Below are positions 1 through 64,000 of a stretch of 64,000 nucleotides of DNA, one piece after another; within the stretch, counting starts at the first letter, position 1, and each line of letters opens with the position of its first letter. The translations under genes were made by a program, and so were the position numbers. Below the pieces are notes generated by a model. It did not search any database, was not told the origin of the DNA, and saw nothing but the letters and a program-made list of their open reading frames with translations. Location of the stretch: positions 15,328,076 to 15,392,075 of the forward strand of contig NC_092099.1 in NCBI RefSeq assembly GCF_045679555.1, in the 5' to 3' direction. The stretch is from Salvelinus alpinus (Eukaryota; Chordata; Actinopteri; Salmoniformes; Salmonidae).

Positions 1-207
1 AAAGAAAAAAGTATTTAATAAGAATATTTCATTCATTCAGATCTAGGATGTGTTATTTTAGTGTTCCCTTTATTTTTTTGAGCAGTGTATATAGCAACAC
101 TTCCGCTATAAGGATTTCTGTCTCTTCTCTAGATGTTATATTCTTGTATTGCTACTGCTTTATCATCAAATAAATGATCTAAGTGAGTCTCAGAAATTGC
201 TAATATA

Positions 208-395
208 AACTCAGCAAAGAAATAAACGTTCTCTCACTGTCAACTGCGTTTATTTTCAGCAAAATTAACATGTGTAAATATTTGTATGAACATAACAAGA
301 TTAAACAACTGAGACATAAACTGAACAAGTTCCACAGACATGTGACTAACAGAAATGGAATAATGTGTCCATGAACAAAGGGGGTGTCAAAATCA
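208..395. mobile_element. Tc1-like transposon, left-end fragment
   Basis: The segment begins at a TA with the terminal sequence aactcagcaaagaaataaac and runs through a stretch I recognise as the end of a common salmonid Tc1-like family, up to the run near tgaacaaagggggtgtcaaa. The transposase part and the other end are missing. At about 395 the sequence changes abruptly into an L1-type ORF1 remnant, so this is a chimeric junction. It lies in the 3' flank of ola1. Confidence 0.6.
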
Positions 396-401
396 AAAGT
401 A

Positions 402-1020
402 AAGTTATTTCCTCTTCTGGCACACAGCTTCAGGATAGTCCTTACTGAGGAAGATGTATGTTCCTCTCAAGTTCTTGGCTCTTTTTAGAACTGCTAACAT
501 GTCTTTGAACCTCAGGAACTTGAACACTATAGGCCTGGGCCTGTTACCTGGGCCGGTGGTGGGTTTTCCAGTCCTGTGGGCACACTCCACCTCAGTCTTC
601 CTGTGGTCCATCTTCAGTTTCTCCGAGATCATTTCCCTCACTTTGTCAGACTCCGTTCAGGTCTCGTGGAGATTTTGCAATTCCGTCCACAACAATGTTC
701 CACCATGATTGTCCCTCGAGATAATCTGATTGCTCTCATTGTTATCATGAATTCACATACAGAACTGATGTCCTCTCTCAATGACTTACAGATTGCTGTC
801 ATCTTCTCGTTCTCATGTTCAAACTCATCGAGCTGACCTTGGGAGAATTGGGAGAATTGCAAACTGTTCTTCAGGTCCTGGACCTCTCTGGTCAGGTCGT
901 CTATTCTTTTATTAGTTGACTCCACTAGTATTTGGACACAACACTTGAAGCAATTTTTGTTGTTGTTGTAGCAACTGCTTGTAGAAGTACGGTACTCCCA
1001 CCGGCTTTGGTCTTTGTCAT
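402..1020 (-). pseudogene. L1/Tx1-type LINE ORF1 remnant
   Basis: Read on the minus strand from an ATG at 1020, the protein begins MTKTKAGGS. It continues into a charged, coiled-coil-like stretch (RIDDLTREVQDLKNSLQF) and ends with a basic block (KFLRFKDMLAVLKRAKNLRG ... FLSKDYPEAV) typical of the C-terminal nucleic-acid-binding part of fish L1-type ORF1 proteins. Stops and frame changes break it into pieces; for example, an in-frame stop follows SVVSKY near 935. No endonuclease or reverse-transcriptase ORF accompanies it, so it is a truncated dead copy. The function (RNA chaperone of a retrotransposon) is inferred from the family. Confidence 0.6.
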
Positions 1021-1363
1021 GGTAGCAACATATGTCACGCTGTTACTCCTCGCAGTTCTTAGGGAAGAAAGGAAACAACAAACAGCAGGGATCTAGACAG
1101 CCACAAGCCTGGAACAATCCGCTATCCCAGCCACAATGGCTAAGTGCGTCGCTAGGCTAGCTGCTACGCAAAGCAGGTCCTCAGGCCTTGGTCGGCAGGA
1201 TCACTGGACAGATAGTAGCAGTCCCAGCAACTGATGCCAACCACATCGCAGGATCCAAACTCAAAAGGTAGCTAGTGATAAACCATTCTTTTTCAATAGA
1301 CTTTCAAAACAACAAACTTTGCAACAAACTTTCCAAAACAACAAACTGAACTCTCCCTCGTTC
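1021..1363. other. Unassigned 3'-flank stretch upstream of the LINE ORF1
   Basis: No gene is visible. Relative to the minus-strand ORF1 remnant this is where a 5' untranslated region would lie, so part may be LINE sequence. The segment near 1300-1350 contains the motif acaacaaact repeated three times. Confidence 0.35.
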
Positions 1364-1898
1364 CACGAGTGTACAAAACATTAGGAACACCTTCATAGTA
1401 TTGAGTTGCACCCCCCTTTTGTCCTCAGAACAGCCTCAATTCGTCGGGCATGGACTCTACAAGGTGTCAAAAGCGTTCCAGTGGAATGGTGTTCCATGTT
1501 GACTCAAATGCTTCCCACAGTTGTGTCAAGTTGGCTGGATGTCCTTTGGGGGAGGTCCATTCTTGATACACATGGGATACTGTTGAGAGTTAAAAAAACA
1601 GCATCCTTGCAGTTGTTGATACACTCAAACCGGTGCGCCTGGCACCTACTACCATACCCCATTGAAAGGCACTTCAATATTTTGTCTTTCCCATTCACCC
1701 TCTAAATGGCAAACATACACAATCCATGCCTCGATTTTCTCAAGGATTTAAAAATCCTTCTTTAACCTTTCTCCCCCCTTAATCTACACTGATTGAAGTG
1801 GATTTAACAAGTGACATCAATAAGGGATCATAGCTTGATTCACCTGGTCAGTTTATGTCATGGAATATGCAGGTGTTTCTAATGTTTTGTACACTCAG
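1364..1898 (-). mobile_element. Decayed Tc1/mariner-like element with matching inverted ends
   Basis: The left end has gtgtacaaaacattaggaac and the right end has the inverted counterpart, ending gttttgtacactcagta. Between them the minus strand has short broken peptide runs similar to a Tc1-type transposase C-terminus ([14 protein letters not shown]). The copy is about 535 bp, so much of a full transposase gene is absent. A right-end fragment of the same family occurs at about 6803-6890. Confidence 0.6.
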
Positions 1899-2321
1899 TA
1901 TACACACAGATGAGGAGTTCCCTTACAGAAATGAGATCAAATGAACTCTGCTCTGGCCCTTTGATAGCCAGCTTGTTGGTATTAAAGCCTAAAATGGCCT
2001 ACTTATGACATGATTAGAAACCAGAAGACTTTTATTGTTTTTTGTCTCAAGGGGTACATCTGCATCATTCTAAATAACTTTATTACTGTTCCTAAGAAAT
2101 GTACTGATACTTCATTATATGAAAAACAAAACACTGGAGGCAGACCACAGAGATCAACTTGTCCATCCAAGCCCTTATGACTATTGAACGGGCCTCAATG
2201 TGGGGTTTGGGGGTTGGTTAACAACAACACCCCTCTTGCCTAAAAAGAAGGGGAAGGAATGCCTTTAGCCCTCACTGTATTCCCTGGAGAAACCTCATGT
2301 TTTCACTCAGACAATGATTAA
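1899..2321. other. Intergenic stretch without a recognised feature
   Basis: No gene or repeat could be identified between the Tc1-like remnant and the TTAA-flanked MITE. Stop codons interrupt all frames. Confidence 0.4.
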
Positions 2322-2623
2322 AGGGATACTCCGGGATTTTGCCAATGAGGCCATTTATCTACTTCCCCAGAGTCAGATGAACTTGTGGAGACCATTCTTA
2401 TGTCTCTGTGTCCAGTATGAAGGAAGCTAGTGGTAGTTTTGTGAGCCAATGCTAACTAGCGTTAGCGCAATGACTGGTTACTCATAAATGTACAGTCATT
2501 GCGCTAACGCTAGTTAGCAGCTTTCTTCAAACTGCACAGAGGCTTTAAAATGGTATGCATGAGTTCATCTGACTCTGGGGATGTAGATAAAGGGCCTCAT
2601 TGACAAAATCCTAAAGTATCCCT
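2322..2623. mobile_element. Foldback MITE flanked by TTAA
   Basis: The ends are agggatact and agtatccct, each next to a TTAA (2318-2321 and 2624-2627). A TTAA duplication is the hallmark of piggyBac-type insertion. The two halves are imperfect inverted copies, with both carrying the cagagtcagatgaac-type segment. The centre holds a perfect pair of arms, gctaactagcgttagcgcaa and its complement, around a loop near 2490. There is no coding capacity. Assignment to the piggyBac superfamily rests on the TTAA and the TIRs only. Confidence 0.7.
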
Positions 2624-2627
2624 TTAA

Positions 2628-3724
2628 CCTAAAATACCCCCAGTAGCTCAACTTGGACAAGAATATAGAACATACAGTACATAGCGACTATGATATACAT
2701 TGTGGAATGCATGCCTACAAAACGTTATAAAGGTACTTTCCACACCCCCAACATCCCCCATCAAATATGATCTTTTTTTGGGGGGGGGGGGGGGGGGGGG
2801 ATTATGTCTTGAAGATAGTAATACAACTTTATTTCGATGCCAAACACAACGCTTTATAGTGCTTGTGCAGTCTTTGTTTCGTAAACAACGACTTTTAAAG
2901 CAAGTACATGCTATACCCTTCATGAGAAATTACCATTTTTATTCAACCTTTGTGCCTCCATCAGAAGGCCATTTTGTTCTCTGCAGAGAGGGGGTATTTT
3001 TAGCGGCAAGATATTCAGCGAAGGAGCTTGATCCGCTCTGTGTTCTCACTCCTGTGGAGCACGCAATCTCACTTTGCAGCACCGTCCGCAGCTCTAGCCA
3101 TACCATTCTATCAGCATAAATGCCTCAAAAACACTTACACACAAAGTATACAGGTGAGAAAAACACTACTTCAGTGGGACTAGGAATGTTTTTGGGGGTT
3201 GTGCTTCTGAATTGTGACTTCCTTTTACTTTTCAGAATTTCATATAAATAAAGACTTTTGGAATGGATGTTTTTTTTGATTTAGTTGTTACGTTTTGTCC
3301 TCCTATCACTCAGTGGCATGGAGACACAGGAGAATTTGACAAAAACAGCCTTCAGGCATACCTACATTTAGTGATAATAGCTAATGGCACTCTCAATAAT
3401 AATGGGGTGCACATTTATAAGCAATCTCTTGAAATACAGAACATATCAGAATACCAGGACTCAAATGAGAGCAGGAATAACCATGGGGAGGAAAGGTTCA
3501 TTCAAACACAATTTCACCTGACCAATTCTCTTGTATGAAATAATCAGTATCCCACACTTAGCCCTCTAAAATAAGAATCACTTTACAGATACAATTATTG
3601 CTGTCACCTCTCTGCCAGAGCCACTGTCAACTGTGTCTTTTAATTCTGTAATCAGTTGCCAGCAGGACCCACTATCGCCGCCTGCATGCCGCGCCAGTCA
3701 ATACAGACATCCCCAAACACACAC
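2628..3724. other. Intergenic sequence downstream of ola1
   Basis: No gene is visible. It includes a run of 21 G at 2780-2800 that creates spurious glycine-rich reading frames. The rest is unremarkable single-copy-looking sequence. Confidence 0.4.
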
Positions 3725-4165
3725 CGGCTGGTTTTGTCAAATGTTTTATTGAGTGTAGACATCTGGGCTACTGTAAAACATGCATTATCTCTGGAAGGAG
3801 GAGAGGAGCAGGTCGCATTGTCCCTGCTGTCAGCTGTGTCAGGCCTGGCACCAGTGATGGAGATTAATGAAGTATCAAGAGAGTAATACTCTTCTTCAAA
3901 TGCTCCTACCATTTGGAGAGGGGGGGCCATCCTGATCTTAAATAGCAAAGCTGTCAGTGTTTAGTGGACCTGTGCTTTGGCAAGGGGGATTGTATAGAAT
4001 TCTCCTGGACAGAAAATAAACAGGGATAATGTGGCAGTGTGGCCAGTAGGAAGGACTGAGCCGACTTGGCAGGTAGCAATCAATCTCCAGCTTCATTCTG
4101 TCTAAAACAAAGAAGAATTCTCTAACGGCACAGTCCATTCTGGTAGCCGACAGACTGTGACTGAG
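3725..4165 (-). other. ola1: Probable ola1 3' untranslated region
   Basis: This follows the ola1 stop codon (4166-4168) on the minus strand. The lower limit is an inference from the AATAAA signal at 3745-3750, placing cleavage near 3725. Transcript data would be needed to confirm the end. Confidence 0.35.
3745..3750 (-). terminator. Candidate polyadenylation signal for ola1
   Basis: AATAAA on the minus strand, about 415 nt past the stop codon. It is a canonical hexamer in a plausible place, but such hexamers also occur by chance in AT-rich DNA. Confidence 0.35.
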
Positions 4166-63589
<59,424 letters not shown>

Positions 63590-64000
63590 CTTGTTGCAGA
63601 ACAGGTAGTGGGGATTAGTGTAGTGGAAAAGAAACAGAGGTTCTATAACTCAGTTTAATGTCTAATATAACCAACAAAATACAGAAAAGGACAACGTTTG
63701 GAAAGTGAAAGTGTTTCTCGGGTTTTACATATGAATCAATACTGCCAGAGGAGATTCTCTGTGATCAAACTTTCTTGTTTTCAATGGAAAATATATATAC
63801 GTCTTTAAAATCATGTCTGGGGCATTAGCTGTCTATCGCTGACTAAGTGGTAGCCCTACGGGCCCATGGTTCTATCAGCCCTCCCACTTAATGCAGATAA
63901 AGGAGAAATAAAAACCAAGCAGCAGCCTGTACACCAACACCGGTTCTACACCTTAATCATCCTCCTACTGACAACAGAGGTATGTGCCATACCTTGATTC
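63590..64000 (-). other. Start of the next ola1 intron
   Basis: Continues past the window end. The phrase gccagaggagattctctgtgatcaa near 63744 resembles a segment at about 56567-56590, so a short dispersed or duplicated piece is present. Nothing else recognised. Confidence 0.6.

Noticed and set aside
2700..3119. 139-codon ORF spanning a poly-G run
   Set aside because: Contains a homopolymer-derived glycine run and no recognisable domain, and lies in the 3' flank of ola1.

Overview
The window is vertebrate nuclear DNA, most likely from a salmonid fish. There is one recognisable host gene. Almost everything else is intron or 3' flank packed with repeats of kinds known from salmonids: several families of Tc1/mariner transposon (some near full length), L2-like LINEs with a tttgattt-type tail, a tRNA-derived SINE resembling the salmonid SlmI family, foldback MITEs, (CA)n tracts and large minisatellites. 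I see no prokaryotic operon, CRISPR array, phage or virus.

The host gene is ola1 (Obg-like ATPase 1, YchF subfamily) on the minus strand. Eight coding exons read from high to low coordinates: 63466-63589, 43532-43707, 39953-40033, 39534-39631, 11746-11885, 11115-11211, 8920-9042 and 4166-4270. All have GT/AG borders and consistent phases, and they give about 314 C-terminal residues of a protein that is about 396 residues in human. The P-loop exons lie beyond position 64000. One base is missing near 11870/11871 (AAG-AG-TGG where the family has AAG-GAG-TGG). This puts the last part of the GTPase-like core and the whole TGS domain out of frame. With a Gly-to-Pro change in a conserved glycine motif (63530-63532), it raises two options: a decaying duplicate (salmonids had an extra genome duplication) or a sequencing/assembly indel.

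Layout: 1-3.7 kb is 3' flank (Tc1 fragment, L1-type ORF1 remnant, Tc1-like remnant, TTAA-flanked MITE). 4.2-11.9 kb holds the last four coding exons, with a (CA)n tract, Tc1 copy A and a SINE with 13-bp target duplications. 13.9-24.3 kb is a transposon nest: a degenerate Tc1 with an internal 34-bp minisatellite, a Tc1 MITE, and an older Tc1 split by two L2-like LINEs, one of which contains Tc1 copy B, the inverted twin of copy A. 27.46-32.33 kb is a roughly 30-bp minisatellite of about 155-160 units with higher-order structure, followed by a separate 30-bp minisatellite. 33-34 kb is a LINE fragment. 38.6-39.5 kb is a 50-bp minisatellite about 40 bp from a splice donor. 43.9-46.3 kb holds another Tc1 with a nested retroposon, a MITE and a (CA)n tract. 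47.8-49.6 kb holds MITEs and a 1.1-kb foldback element. 56.6-57.3 kb is an 11-bp two-variant array. 58.4-60.1 kb is a further near-complete Tc1.

The transposon proteins are all broken, so the mobile elements here look like fossils. The two near-identical copies of one Tc1 family do point to comparatively recent movement of that family. Family names come from sequence recognition, without any database search.
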